From NCBI GenBank assembly GCA_021162655.1, contig JAGGYI010000210.1:1-33102 (forward strand): DNA of 33,102 nt, written 5' to 3'. The stretch comes from Anaerolineae bacterium. GTDB taxonomy: Bacteria; Chloroflexota; Anaerolineae; UBA1429. The translations under genes were made by a program, and so were the position numbers. The notes beneath the pieces are model-generated. The model had not been told where the DNA came from, did not search any database, and was given only the letters and a program-made list of their open reading frames with translations. Each line of letters starts with the position of its first letter. Position 1 is the stretch's first letter. Of the stretch, positions 1-8,907 are shown one piece after another.

Positions 1-345
1 GATTGTTTCTTTACCAGAGGTGTATCGGCGACGAATGACCAGCTCTGGGTGGCGGAACCAGCGTTCGATCTCAGGAGTGGAGGAGAGTTCTTTGCCTTGC
101 CATGGACCGATTTGCAAGGGTAAAGAAGATAGGCTGGACATTCGGAGGTCATAGTAGCTAAGCAGGGCAGTTTCTTCGGGAGTGATCCGATACCAGCCAG
201 CGGTATCGATATAAAAGACGTTGAGCTGGGACTGTTCTGTAAAAGGGCTAGGGTTGGGGGTACTGGGACGGAACGATTGCGCTGCTATTATGCCCGCCCC
301 CAATATCAAGCAAGCTATTAGACAGTGGATCGTATCCCGTTGCAT
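1..345 (-). CDS. EpsI-like / exosortase-associated protein (C-terminal part cut off by window edge)
   Basis: Open frame read from ATG at 345 to the window edge: MQRDTIHCLIACLILGAGIIAAQSFRP...LPLQIGPWQGKEL...ELVIRRRYTSGKETI. N-terminal TM and the IGxWxGKEL style of EpsI-like proteins. Start overlaps the 3' end of the exosortase gene. Confidence 0.65.
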   Translation of the reverse strand, partial: MQRDTIHCLIACLILGAGIIAAQSFRPSTPNPSPFTEQSQLNVFYIDTAGWYRITPEETALLSYYDLRMSSLSSLPLQIGPWQGKELSSTPEIERWFRHPELVIRRRYTSGKETI

Positions 346-1169
346 CCCAGTATCCTTCCACCGAGAACAAGTAGACCGAGGGCGATGAGGAAAAGAAGAG
401 GGCTTGCCCAGGTGTGAAAGAGCTTTAATGTGCTGGACACGCCCGCGTAATTTGCCAGAAGGATGAGCCCCCAAAGGCGCAGGAGGTTGGCGGTAAGAGC
501 CAAGGGGATGGCTGCCAAGACGAGAATTCCCTTGGCCCAGGGGGTTCCCTCTACGAGATGACTGTAAAGGACAGCGAGGGCCACCAGGGAGACTAGCGAA
601 TTAACCCCGCTACAGGGAGCTCCAATGTGGAGAATCACAGAGCCGAGCTTGATTTGGGTCCCTTGCACTTGGAGCTCCTGGACAAAGGGATAAGCCATTT
701 TCCCTGCCCAAGCGGCGATGTGGCGGGCGAGAGAGGGGGTGCTCTTCTCTAACCAAGGGAAAGGAATCGCAAAGAGGAGAAAGACAAGGGGAAAGCTTTG
801 CCTTTTACAAAGTTCCTTTCCGCCGCGGAGGAGAACGAGCCCGCCGAGAGTGAGGAGGAGGGAGAGAGCAGAGAAAATATATAGCTCTCTCCAGAAGGCC
901 CAGAGGTGCCCAAGAATGCCCAGGCCAAGGAAAAGTAGACCGGCTGAAGCGTTCTCAGGTGGGGAGATCTCCGATTGGCGCCAGGCTCTCCAGGAGAGAA
1001 TGGCCGAAATGCAGGGGATGAGAAACCCGTGGCTGTAGTAAGGATTCCCCTTCCAAGTAAGGACTAGCCATTTTAAGGTGGGAAAGTAAAGCCCTCCGGT
1101 GAGGAATAGAGGAAGGGACCATTTCCATCTTTTGAGCCTGCTTAACAGTGTCATTGGGCTTCCCTCCAA
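318..1169 (-). CDS. Exosortase (transpeptidase-like multi-pass membrane protein)
   Basis: 283 aa, multiple TM segments. Exosortase motifs: APCSGVNSLVSLVALAVLYSHL (Cys), NLLRLWGLILLANYAG (Arg), LFHTWASPLLFL (His). Confidence 0.88.
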   Translation of the reverse strand: MEGSPMTLLSRLKRWKWSLPLFLTGGLYFPTLKWLVLTWKGNPYYSHGFLIPCISAILSWRAWRQSEISPPENASAGLLFLGLGILGHLWAFWRELYIFSALSLLLTLGGLVLLRGGKELCKRQSFPLVFLLFAIPFPWLEKSTPSLARHIAAWAGKMAYPFVQELQVQGTQIKLGSVILHIGAPCSGVNSLVSLVALAVLYSHLVEGTPWAKGILVLAAIPLALTANLLRLWGLILLANYAGVSSTLKLFHTWASPLLFLIALGLLVLGGRILGCNGIRSTV

Positions 1170-1238
1170 GGCATTGGAGATGATACCTCAAGACAAGCGG
1201 TCTGTCAGACGGGAGGTTTCTTCTTCTCTCTATCCCAT

Positions 1239-1246
1239 GATATAAT
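1239..1246 (+). promoter_or_regulatory. Extended -10 promoter for the M23 peptidase gene
   Basis: TG-A-TATAAT (TATAAT at 1241-1246), about 30 nt upstream of ATG 1275. Confidence 0.5.
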
Positions 1247-1274
1247 GGATTGAAACTTGCCAAAGGGTGGAGTC

Positions 1275-2276
1275 ATGTTTAGGGGAAGGGGTTTGTTACT
1301 CCTTGGGAGCATACTGGGCTTGTTTTTGGAAGGGTGTCTTGCTTTCCATGTGACTCCCCAGCCTCTTTCTACCCCGGTGCCCACCCTTTCTCTTGCTCCT
1401 ACAGTAAGGCCAACGCCCAGCGTTACCCCAAGCCCCTCGCCGACTGCTACCTCGACCCCGATCCCCTCTCCCACGCCTCGTCCCTTACAAGTCGAGTTCT
1501 TTTTGCCCGAAACGGAAATCGCCCAGGGGCACACCCTGTTCTTGCGTGTGCAAATGAATAAAGCTGGTCGGATCAGCGGACATTTGCGGGAGCGAGAGAT
1601 CCACTTTGTTCCAAAAGGACAGGGAGAGTTTGTTGCCTTTGTCGGAGTATCTGCGCTAGCGGAATTGGGCTCTCGGCCATTGACAGTGACTGTACAGACT
1701 AATGCTGGGGAAGAGGCTGCTTTTCATGCTATTTTGAGAATTGTCTCGGGCGAGTACTCTCAAGAGCGTCTGGTGCTCTCACCAGAGATGAGCAGACTTC
1801 TTGCACCTGAGATCGCTCGTCCCGAGCGGGAGCGTCTTCAGCGCATCTATAGCACCCTCACGCCCCGAGTGCTTTGGGCGGGCCCCTTTGCCTGGCCGTT
1901 CAAAGGGCCTGTCACTTCTGCTTTTGGTACGAGACGAGAGTATGGGAATGTGCTGCGTTCCTACCATGCGGGGGTAGATATCGATGGTGAGGAAGGAGAC
2001 ATCATCCGTGCGCCGGCTGATGGGCGCGTGTTGCTGGCCGAATTTCTCCAAGTGCGAGGCGGGGCAGTGATTCTCGATCATGGAGCAGGAGTTGTAACGG
2101 GGTATTATCACTTGAGTGATATAGCTGTGCAGCCTGGCCAGTTTGTGCATCAGGGAGATGCCCTGGGGAAGATGGGAAGTACAGGACTTGCAACTGGCTC
2201 GCATCTTCATTGGGAGTTACGGGTTGGAGGAATAGCGGTGGATCCGCTCGAATGGACTGAGCGTTCTTGGCCCTAA
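1275..2276 (+). CDS. Secreted/lipoprotein M23 family metallopeptidase with Pro/Thr/Ser-rich linker
   Basis: Start at 1275 preferred over TTG 1257 (AGGGTGG RBS). Signal with LEGC lipobox-like motif; PTPSVTPSPSPTATSTPIPSPTPRP linker; M23 motifs HAGVDIDGEEG, GSHLHWELR. Confidence 0.88.
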   Translation: MFRGRGLLLLGSILGLFLEGCLAFHVTPQPLSTPVPTLSLAPTVRPTPSVTPSPSPTATSTPIPSPTPRPLQVEFFLPETEIAQGHTLFLRVQMNKAGRISGHLREREIHFVPKGQGEFVAFVGVSALAELGSRPLTVTVQTNAGEEAAFHAILRIVSGEYSQERLVLSPEMSRLLAPEIARPERERLQRIYSTLTPRVLWAGPFAWPFKGPVTSAFGTRREYGNVLRSYHAGVDIDGEEGDIIRAPADGRVLLAEFLQVRGGAVILDHGAGVVTGYYHLSDIAVQPGQFVHQGDALGKMGSTGLATGSHLHWELRVGGIAVDPLEWTERSWP

Positions 2277-2293
2277 AATGCGCGAGGAGGTGG

Positions 2294-3058
2294 ATGATGG
2301 TATCCCAGGCAGGCGGCTTTTATTTGGAACGGCCCCTGATTTTTGCTCACCGAGGAGCTAGCGACGTGGCTCCGGAGAACACGATGGCAGCTTTTCGGGC
2401 TGCTTTGGAGGCAGGAGCAGATGGAGTAGAGTTAGACGTCACCCGTTGTGCTACGGGCGAGATCGTCGTGATCCATGACGACACAGTGGATAGGACGACG
2501 AATGGAACGGGTCCCGTCTCTGCTATGCCCCTTTTCGCCCTGCGTGAGCTTGATGCGGGCTCTTGGTTCTCCTCTCAGTTTGCAGGGGAGCGCATCCCCA
2601 TGCTTGAAGAGGTGCTTGATTGGGCTGTAGAGACAAAAATGCGCCTTAATATCGAGATCAAAGCGCGGAACCGCAAAGGAGATGGCATAGAGGAAGAGAT
2701 TGCCGGCATGATCCGTAGGCGCAACCTCGAGAGCCAAGTGATCGTTTCCTCATTCAATCCTTTGGCCCTCAAGAGGACGAAACAGGTGGCGCCAGAATTG
2801 CCCTGCGCTTTGCTATATGCTGCAGGTGGTCCAACTTTGGGCAAGAAGCCCTTGGCGCGGTTCTTTCTTCAGCTAGAGGCGCTCCACCCTCATTTTGCCA
2901 TGGTAGATGAAAAATTTATGCGTTGGGCCGTGCGGCAGGGGTATAAAGTGAATGTTTGGACGGTAAACGAGCCCGCTGAAATGGTGCGAATGATTCATCT
3001 GGGAGTGGATGGTATCATCACAGATCATCCCAGCAAGCTGCGGCAATTGCTAGAGTAG
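2294..3058 (+). CDS. Glycerophosphodiester phosphodiesterase
   Basis: FAHRGASDVAPENTMAAF, GVELDVTRC, IVVIHDDTVDRTTNGTG, VNVWTVNEP, DGIITDHP are GDPD motifs. ATG 2294 has an AGGAGGTGG RBS. Confidence 0.92.
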   Translation: MMVSQAGGFYLERPLIFAHRGASDVAPENTMAAFRAALEAGADGVELDVTRCATGEIVVIHDDTVDRTTNGTGPVSAMPLFALRELDAGSWFSSQFAGERIPMLEEVLDWAVETKMRLNIEIKARNRKGDGIEEEIAGMIRRRNLESQVIVSSFNPLALKRTKQVAPELPCALLYAAGGPTLGKKPLARFFLQLEALHPHFAMVDEKFMRWAVRQGYKVNVWTVNEPAEMVRMIHLGVDGIITDHPSKLRQLLE

Positions 3059-3072
3059 GAAAAGTGGAAGAT

Positions 3073-3112
3073 AAAAGAACTGGCCAGAGCAAAACCTCTG
3101 GCCAGTTCTTTT
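3073..3112. terminator. Bidirectional intrinsic terminator between convergent genes
   Basis: Perfect 17-bp stem AAAAGAACTGGCCAGAG / CTCTGGCCAGTTCTTTT with 6-nt loop and T/A tracts. Confidence 0.9.
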
Positions 3113-3115
3113 GCT

Positions 3116-4429
3116 TCAGCAGCATGGCACAGGAAAAGCTCGACAGAGCTCCAAAGTTTTTTGCCGCACTTCTTGGATGATGGCGTGGTTGCCAATGTGT
3201 TTGAGAACCCGGGCGATGAGTCGGGCAACTTCTCGCACTTCGCTTACTCCGAATCCTCGCGTGGTAATGGCAGGTGTGCCCAGCCGAATGCCGCTGGTAA
3301 TCCGAGGTGGCAGAGGGTCAAAGGGAATCTGATTCTTGTTGCAGGCTATCCCTGCTTCTTCGAGGGCTTTTTCAGCGTCTCTCCCATTAACACCTATGGG
3401 GGTGAGATCTACCAGGACAAGATGGTTATCCGTTCCTCCAGAGACTAGGCGAAGTCCTTGGTTCTCGAGTTCGTCGGCCAGGGCCTTGGCGTTTTCAAGG
3501 ATGCGTTGCTGGTAGTGTTTAAAGCTTGGTTTGAGAGCCTCGCCAAAGGCCACAGCTTTGGCAGCAATGACGTGCATCAAGGGCCCTCCCTGAAGGCCTG
3601 GGAAGACAGCGCGATCGACCTTTTTGGCGAGTTCTTCCTTGCAGAGAATGAGCCCGCCGCGTGGACCGCGGAGTGTCTTGTGAGTGGTTGAGGTGACGAT
3701 GTCGGCATAGGGGATAGGGCTGGGATGCAGGCCTACAGCTACTAATCCTGCAATGTGCGCGATGTCGGCCATGAGATAGGCGCCTACAAGGTCAGCAATT
3801 TTCCGCAAGCGGGGAAAATCGAAAACCCGGGGATAGGCTGTTGCCCCCGCAACGATTAGCTTGGGTCTGACCTTGAGAGCCTGCTCTTCGAGAGCGTCAT
3901 AGTCAATGCATTCGGTTTCACGGCTCACGCCATAGTGGACGAAATGATAGGTTTGCCCAGAAAAATTTACCTTGTGCCCATGGGTGAGGTGTCCGCCATG
4001 GGCGAGGCTCATGGCCAGCACAGTATCTCCAACATTTAGAACGGCCATGTATGCCGCAGCGTTCGCCTGAGAACCGGAGTGGGGCTGTACATTGGCATGC
4101 TCCGCATGAAAGAGCTCTTTTACGCGTTGAAGAGCGAGCTCTTCAACAGCATCTACATAGCGGCACCCTCCATAGTAGCGGCGAGAGGGATAGCCTTCGG
4201 CATATTTATTTGTGAGGACAGACCCTTGGGCCTCTAGGACGGCACGGCTCGCATAGTTCTCTGAAGCAATCATTTCGATGGTTTCCACTTGCCGCTGTGC
4301 CTCTAGCTCTAACACATGCGCTAATTCAGGGTCTTGAGAGGGAAGAACAGGCTCTCCCGTTGGTGCGTAGCTGATACAGCTGCCCTCCACTTCAGAAAGG
4401 CCCAGTTTCTGCTTTGATGACCCAGGCAT
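3116..4429 (-). CDS. glyA: Serine hydroxymethyltransferase
   Basis: SHMT motifs: [56 protein letters not shown] at 4429 has GGAGG RBS; the longer ORF to 4633 is not SHMT-like. Confidence 0.95.
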   Translation of the reverse strand: MPGSSKQKLGLSEVEGSCISYAPTGEPVLPSQDPELAHVLELEAQRQVETIEMIASENYASRAVLEAQGSVLTNKYAEGYPSRRYYGGCRYVDAVEELALQRVKELFHAEHANVQPHSGSQANAAAYMAVLNVGDTVLAMSLAHGGHLTHGHKVNFSGQTYHFVHYGVSRETECIDYDALEEQALKVRPKLIVAGATAYPRVFDFPRLRKIADLVGAYLMADIAHIAGLVAVGLHPSPIPYADIVTSTTHKTLRGPRGGLILCKEELAKKVDRAVFPGLQGGPLMHVIAAKAVAFGEALKPSFKHYQQRILENAKALADELENQGLRLVSGGTDNHLVLVDLTPIGVNGRDAEKALEEAGIACNKNQIPFDPLPPRITSGIRLGTPAITTRGFGVSEVREVARLIARVLKHIGNHAIIQEVRQKTLELCRAFPVPCC

Positions 4430-4461
4430 TTTTGACCTCCGTGGTACAGATATCGAACATG

Positions 4462-4513
4462 AAAAAAGCTCGCATCCACGCCCACAGACAAGGCGTGTAT
4501 GGAGCTCCTTTTT
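4462..4513 (-). terminator. Intrinsic terminator/attenuator hairpin in the glyA leader
   Basis: Minus-strand RNA AAAAAGGAGCUC-CAUACACGCC-UUGUCUGUG-GGCGUGGAUG-C-GAGCUUUUUU: about 20-bp stem with one mismatch, one bulge and G-U pairs, then a U-tract. Confidence 0.65.
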
Positions 4514-4604
4514 GCTCAATTCCTCAATCTCGAGCGCTTCAACGTCGAAGGACCGCCTTTGGTTTCTTACTATTGCGCTCCGGCGCGCGATCCAAAGCAA
4601 AGGC

Positions 4605-4633
4605 ATTATAATGAAATTCTCGAAAAAGGCCAA
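4605..4633 (-). promoter_or_regulatory. Sigma70-type promoter for glyA
   Basis: Minus strand TTGGCC (4633-4628), 17-nt spacer, TATAAT (4610-4605). Confidence 0.55.
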
Positions 4634-4634
4634 A

Positions 4635-5576
4635 CTAAAGCCGACGTCTCTGCCCTATCCAGAGGAGAGTGCCCAGAAGCATCAGAAGAAGCCCCGAGAG
4701 CACGAGGGCAGTGAGGCGAAGCAAGCCCCAGAGTTTCCAGAAGGGGAGGGTCTCTTCTCTTGAGGCCTCTATTAGAGAGGGAGGGCTTTCTACCCTCAGG
4801 GCCTGAGCTGTAGGCGGAGGAGAGGTGATCAGCATAGTAGGCAAGGCGCGAGCCATAGGGGTGGATGGCAGGGTGTGAACGGGGCTGGGAGATATGCTTC
4901 TCGCTTCGGTTAGCTCCTCTGACAGGGAAACAGCCTCTCCAGCGGCAGGCCTGGCACCAAAAGTTTTGGGCAAGGGACTTGAACCCCCGCGAACTGTCGT
5001 AGGAGGGGAGGGGAGAGACTCAGCACCTTGGGCATTGCGTATGGGAACAATGGCCTTGGGCTCAGCAGCAGTCGAAAGGACAGTGGGCGTCGAGACAAGG
5101 CTGCTCTCGGGAGCTCTCACTAGCTGGGGGAGAGCAGGGGCCTCTTGGGGAGATAAAGCCTTGCTCTCGAGGGCAGGCGAAGAACTCCCCATGGGGAGGA
5201 AGCCCATACTGAGAAGGACATCTCCAGAGATGAAAAAGATGAGTAGGAGGGCGACGGCCACAGTTGCTCCTTGAAGGAAGGAATAGGTAGCATCTAATCG
5301 GCGGTAGCGCTTTTGTTCTTCCACGACGGAAGCAGGGAGGAGAAAAGACCGAGGCAGAGCCTGGGGCTCCACTCGGTGTAAAAGCTCGACAGTAGCTCGG
5401 AGGGTTTCCAGCTCTCTAGCGCATTTGGGACAAACGGCCAAATGGCGTTCTACACGCCGTCGGGCTCGGGGAGAAAGCCGCCCGTCCAGATAAGTGGAGA
5501 GATGTTTTTGAGTGAAGCGGTGCTCGAAAAAGAATTTGAGATCTGAAGCGCCCATTGCCCTGTTAAGTTCCCTCAC
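4635..5576 (-). CDS. Anti-sigma factor, zinc-finger (zf-HC2 type), with TM segments
   Basis: [42 protein letters not shown] (HxxxCxxC); hydrophobic segments; GTG start overlaps sigma factor stop (GTGA). Confidence 0.82.
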   Translation of the reverse strand: MRELNRAMGASDLKFFFEHRFTQKHLSTYLDGRLSPRARRRVERHLAVCPKCARELETLRATVELLHRVEPQALPRSFLLPASVVEEQKRYRRLDATYSFLQGATVAVALLLIFFISGDVLLSMGFLPMGSSSPALESKALSPQEAPALPQLVRAPESSLVSTPTVLSTAAEPKAIVPIRNAQGAESLPSPPTTVRGGSSPLPKTFGARPAAGEAVSLSEELTEARSISPSPVHTLPSTPMARALPTMLITSPPPTAQALRVESPPSLIEASREETLPFWKLWGLLRLTALVLSGLLLMLLGTLLWIGQRRRL

Positions 5577-6169
5577 CTTTTGTCGTTTCCTAGACGGTAT
5601 TTGGAAGGCAAAAGTTCCTCGTGAGCTAGCAAAAAGTTGCGCAGTTTGGCCCGCCCTCGGCTAAGGCGAGATTTTACCGTCCCCAAGGAGATAGAGGTAG
5701 CAGAGGCGATCTCTTCATAACTCATTCCTTGAATATCGCTCATCACGAGCACTACCCGTTGCTCATAAGGTAGAGATTGTAGTCCTAGCTGAATGAGGGC
5801 ATTTAGTTCTTGCCTTTCAACATAATCGTCGGGGGCCTCTTGAGGATCCTCAAAGATACGGCTATGCTCTTCGTTCTCTACCAAGTCGTCCAGTGGGGTA
5901 GTAGGACGGCGTCGCATTGTACGTAACTGATCATAAGCGCAGTTCGTGACGATACGCAGGATCCAGGTTTTGAAGGAGCCCCCGCGGAAGCGAGGGAGAG
6001 CACGGAAACCTTTGAGGAAAGCATCCTGGGTAGCATCCATGGCTTTGTCTTCATTGCCCAAAATGCGATAGGCGACATTGTAGACCAGCTCTTGATAGGC
6101 CAAGACAAGCTGGTTGAAGGCATTCAGGTCGCCCTTTTGGGCGGAAGCGATGAGAGCCCTCTCGTCCAT
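5573..6169 (-). CDS. RNA polymerase sigma factor, ECF subfamily (sigma-70 family)
   Basis: Start at ATG 6169 (MDERALIASAQKGDLNAFNQLVLAYQELVYNVAYRILGN). Region 2 DATQDAFLKGFRALPRFRGGSFKTWILRIVTNCAYDQLR; region 4 LPYEQRVVLVMSDIQGMSYEEIASATSISLGTVKSRLSRGRAKLR. Confidence 0.93.
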   Translation of the reverse strand: MDERALIASAQKGDLNAFNQLVLAYQELVYNVAYRILGNEDKAMDATQDAFLKGFRALPRFRGGSFKTWILRIVTNCAYDQLRTMRRRPTTPLDDLVENEEHSRIFEDPQEAPDDYVERQELNALIQLGLQSLPYEQRVVLVMSDIQGMSYEEIASATSISLGTVKSRLSRGRAKLRNFLLAHEELLPSKYRLGNDKR

Positions 6170-6248
6170 TCTGTGGGATCTATTCCTCGCTTTTTTGCTT
6201 TGGGGAAGGTATGTATCGTGCAGGTTGTCTGGAGATAGGTTTTCAGAC

Positions 6249-6277
6249 TTGACGAATCCCGTCAGTTGGTTTATACT
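6249..6277 (+). promoter_or_regulatory. Sigma70-type promoter of tRNA-Leu
   Basis: TTGACG (6249-6254), 17-nt spacer, TATACT (6272-6277), ending 12 nt before the tRNA 5' end. Confidence 0.75.
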
Positions 6278-6289
6278 AGCGCCAGATGT

Positions 6290-6376
6290 GCCGAAGTGGC
6301 GGAATGGGATACGCGGTGGTCTCAAAAACCACTGGAGATTTTCTCCGTGTGGGTTCGAATCCCACCTTCGGCACCA
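6290..6376 (+). tRNA. tRNA-Leu (anticodon CAA), CCA encoded
   Basis: GCCGAAG/CTTCGGC acceptor stem, anticodon stem-loop GTGGT-CTCAAAA-ACCAC, long variable arm, GTGGGTTCGAATCCCAC T-arm, 3' ACCA. Confidence 0.95.
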
Positions 6377-6534
6377 TGGTACAGTAAATGCCCTTTCTTG
6401 ACAAACGGCCGCGATGGACCAAGTCCTCGGGCTGCAAGCAGCGATGAGGGGCTTTTCCTCGTTGATGAGGAGTGGCCCTCTTTCTTTGTCTAAGTCGGAT
6501 TCCTTGCATGAATAACTGAAAGGAGTTTTAATAT

Positions 6535-7455
6535 ATGGCGCTTGTAACAAGTAAAGAGATGCTTCAGGCGGCTTTGGAGGGGCATTATGCTGTAGGGGCA
6601 TTCAATGCCAACAACATGGAGCAGGTCCAAGGAATTGTTGGGGCAGCGGTAGAAGAGCGTGCTCCCGTTATTCTGCAGGTGAGCCAGGGGGCCATCCGCT
6701 ATGCTGGGCTTGAGTTTGCCGCGGCTCTAGTCAAGACGGCTGCGGCAGAGGCAGATGTTCCCATTGTTTTGCACTTGGACCATGGTACAGATTTTGAACA
6801 AAATGTGCGTTGCTTGCGTGCAGGCTTTACGTCGCTAATGTACGATGGCTCCAAACGCCCTTATGAGGAGAATGTCGCCATTACCTCACGGGTGGTAGAG
6901 ATTGCTCATATCTGTGGCATTCCTGTGGAAGCAGAGCTGGGGCAAGTACTCAAGGCCTCGGATGGGGTTACAGAGGAAGAGGTTATCGCCGCCATGACGG
7001 ATCCTGATCAGGCTCTTGATTTTGTTCAGCGTACGGGCTGTGATTCGTTGGCGGTGGCCATCGGCTCTGTTCATGCGATGAAGGAGGCTCAGGCAGAGCT
7101 CGATATTGAGCGTTTGAAGGCTATTCATGCCAAGGTCAAGATCCCCTTGGTGTTACATGGGTCTTCGGGGGTCAAGGAAGAGAGCGAGGCAGAGGCGATT
7201 CAATATGGAATTGCCAAAATCAATGTGGCGACTATGTTGAACCAAGCCTTTGTGCGGGGTTTGAAGAAAGCGATGGAGGAGCTTCCTGATAACGTGGATC
7301 CGCGCAAGTGGCTGGTCTATTCTCGCGAGGAAATTAAAGAAGTTGTGCGCCATAAAATGCGGCTCTTTGGGTGCAGTGGCAAGGTAACGGCTAGTGGCTT
7401 TGTTAGCCCAAAGACGGTGCACCCTGCCGTGAAACTAGGGGATGCTGAAGAGTAA
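6535..7455 (+). CDS. fba: Class II fructose-bisphosphate aldolase
   Basis: VGAFNANNMEQVQGIVGAA, PIVLHLDHGTDFE, FTSLMYDGS, PVEAELGQV, PLVLHGSSGV, AKINVATML. Confidence 0.92.
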   Translation: MALVTSKEMLQAALEGHYAVGAFNANNMEQVQGIVGAAVEERAPVILQVSQGAIRYAGLEFAAALVKTAAAEADVPIVLHLDHGTDFEQNVRCLRAGFTSLMYDGSKRPYEENVAITSRVVEIAHICGIPVEAELGQVLKASDGVTEEEVIAAMTDPDQALDFVQRTGCDSLAVAIGSVHAMKEAQAELDIERLKAIHAKVKIPLVLHGSSGVKEESEAEAIQYGIAKINVATMLNQAFVRGLKKAMEELPDNVDPRKWLVYSREEIKEVVRHKMRLFGCSGKVTASGFVSPKTVHPAVKLGDAEE

Positions 7456-7467
7456 GGCGTGAAGGTT

Positions 7468-7502
7468 AAAGACCCCCTGCATTCAGCAGGGGGTCTTTTT
7501 TA
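7468..7502 (+). terminator. Intrinsic terminator after the aldolase
   Basis: AAAGACCCCCTGC-ATTCA-GCAGGGGGTCTTT followed by a T-run. Confidence 0.92.
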
Positions 7503-7505
7503 TCT

Positions 7506-8786
7506 TTACCCCAGTCCAAAGAACTCCTCTCCGTTCTTCAGCATGATATAATCGGCGATCTCTTCGGCGGTGCGTTGACTGATGAATCCCGCAGAGATCT
7601 TTTCTTCCAATACTCTGGCGATGCCCAGCTTGGCTTGCAGGGAGTAGCCCATGTTGCACCAAGGAAGCCCCGTGTCAGCACCATAGCCAAAGATCTTGTT
7701 GAAAGGAACACCATCTAGCCATTCTGAGAGGGCACGCGATGTCTCTGAGGGGTTCATTGCCCAAGCCCAGCAAAGATCTAACCAGACATTGGGATAGTTC
7801 TTGGCAATGGCTCCCAATTCCGAGGCCCAAGGCCAGGAAGCGTGAAAGATATCGAAACGGACGGAGCGGTACTTTTCAAAGATGGGGATAAGCAGAGAAG
7901 CTTTGGTGCCGTTTAGGGATCCCCAGTTCCCTGCAAGGTAACCCGTGTGAATTTGGACGGGAACATCTTTTTCAGCGGCCCATTGAATGATTTTGTGAAA
8001 AAGATAGTCTCCTAAAAGTCTCCCCGTTTTGGCGTCTACGGCTCCAGAATTTTGCTGGATTCCGTCCCAGAAAAGCTTGCGACTTCGAATGCGGTTAAAG
8101 GCCAGTTCTGCCTCGTGGGTTGTGGGGTCGCTGACATAGAGGTCCCGCGAGTAAGCCATGCCAATTTTGATAGCGGCAAGTTTGCCCGTCGCTTGGAAGC
8201 GTTCGATGCTTTTATAAAGGGCTTCGACAAGTTGCCCCAAGGTGTAGATGGGTTGCTGGGTGAAACGCTCCAGTGCCTCAATGGGGGAGGGTGTGGTCAT
8301 TTCAAAGAGTTCGTCCATGCGAAAGGCGAAAAAGTAGGAATCGGGATAGGTCCCCGTGATCCTTGTGTTGCTCACCCGGAACTTGCCATCTTGGATAGTC
8401 CACTTGTTCTGGGCCCTCTGATGAACGAAATAGTCGTACACCTCGGCCGCCGTCTTATTTTTGATGGAGGCCTGGAGGGCCTCTGTGATCGCATCAAAGT
8501 TTTCTGGGGTGTATTCCATGCCAAAGAGGGCTTGGCACCCTAATGTGACGGCTCTGCCATATCCAGTGGCTCGAATTTTAGGCCAGAGCTTGGCGATGCG
8601 TGCTCGATCCATTGGGAGCTGAGGAGCTTGGGGGCCTTCGGCAGTGATGAGGTCAGCTACAGCGTAGCCTAGGAGACTTTGGAATGTATAATTTGAACGG
8701 TTGGCGTCAAATTCTTCAAAGCTAGCGTGATGATCGTGATGGCAAAAGAGAGGATGGTTGAAAACATATTCACGAATGGTGGACAT
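7506..8786 (-). CDS. Amidohydrolase-superfamily protein, substrate unknown
   Basis: N-terminal HHDHH metal motif, QIHTGY, FDIFHASWPW, GYGADTGLPW; amidohydrolase_2-like TIM barrel pattern. Confidence 0.75.
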   Translation of the reverse strand: MSTIREYVFNHPLFCHHDHHASFEEFDANRSNYTFQSLLGYAVADLITAEGPQAPQLPMDRARIAKLWPKIRATGYGRAVTLGCQALFGMEYTPENFDAITEALQASIKNKTAAEVYDYFVHQRAQNKWTIQDGKFRVSNTRITGTYPDSYFFAFRMDELFEMTTPSPIEALERFTQQPIYTLGQLVEALYKSIERFQATGKLAAIKIGMAYSRDLYVSDPTTHEAELAFNRIRSRKLFWDGIQQNSGAVDAKTGRLLGDYLFHKIIQWAAEKDVPVQIHTGYLAGNWGSLNGTKASLLIPIFEKYRSVRFDIFHASWPWASELGAIAKNYPNVWLDLCWAWAMNPSETSRALSEWLDGVPFNKIFGYGADTGLPWCNMGYSLQAKLGIARVLEEKISAGFISQRTAEEIADYIMLKNGEEFFGLG

Positions 8787-8855
8787 AGGACGTCCTCCTC
8801 ATGTGTTATCTAAGAGCGCCAAAGCCATTAAAGGCTTGCCAGGTCTTTTGTCAAG

Positions 8856-8892
8856 TAAAAAAAGGCCGCTCCCGAGTGCTGGGAGCGGCTTT
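8856..8892 (-). terminator. Intrinsic terminator after the PFK gene
   Basis: Minus strand GCCGCTCCC-AGCACTC-GGGAGCGGC followed by C and a 7-T run. Confidence 0.9.
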
Positions 8893-8907
8893 GCTTCATT
8901 CAGTCCT

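Noticed and set aside
1380-1500. Low-complexity C-rich repeat in the M23 gene
   Set aside because: Explained by the Pro/Thr/Ser linker codons, not a separate repeat element.
4430-4633. N-terminal extension of the glyA ORF
   Set aside because: ATG 4429 has a good RBS and starts the SHMT-like sequence; the extension contains the promoter and hairpin.
6435-6495. GAGGGGC...CCTCGTTGATGAGG...GCCCTCTTTCTTT possible attenuator upstream of the aldolase
   Set aside because: The outer stem is interrupted by a mismatch and no clear promoter is placed upstream; too weak to claim, though it may be the tRNA-Leu terminator.
6266-6509. ORFs 6266..6493 (+), 6114..6401 (+) and 6276..6509 (-)
   Set aside because: They overlap or read through the tRNA-Leu gene and have no protein-family features.
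6170-6601. N-terminal extension of the sigma-factor ORF to 6601
   Set aside because: It would run antisense through the tRNA-Leu gene; the sigma-factor homology begins at MDERALIASAQ.
8052-8543. 163-aa plus-strand ORF
   Set aside because: Antisense to the amidohydrolase; no recognisable motifs; typical shadow ORF in GC-rich coding DNA.
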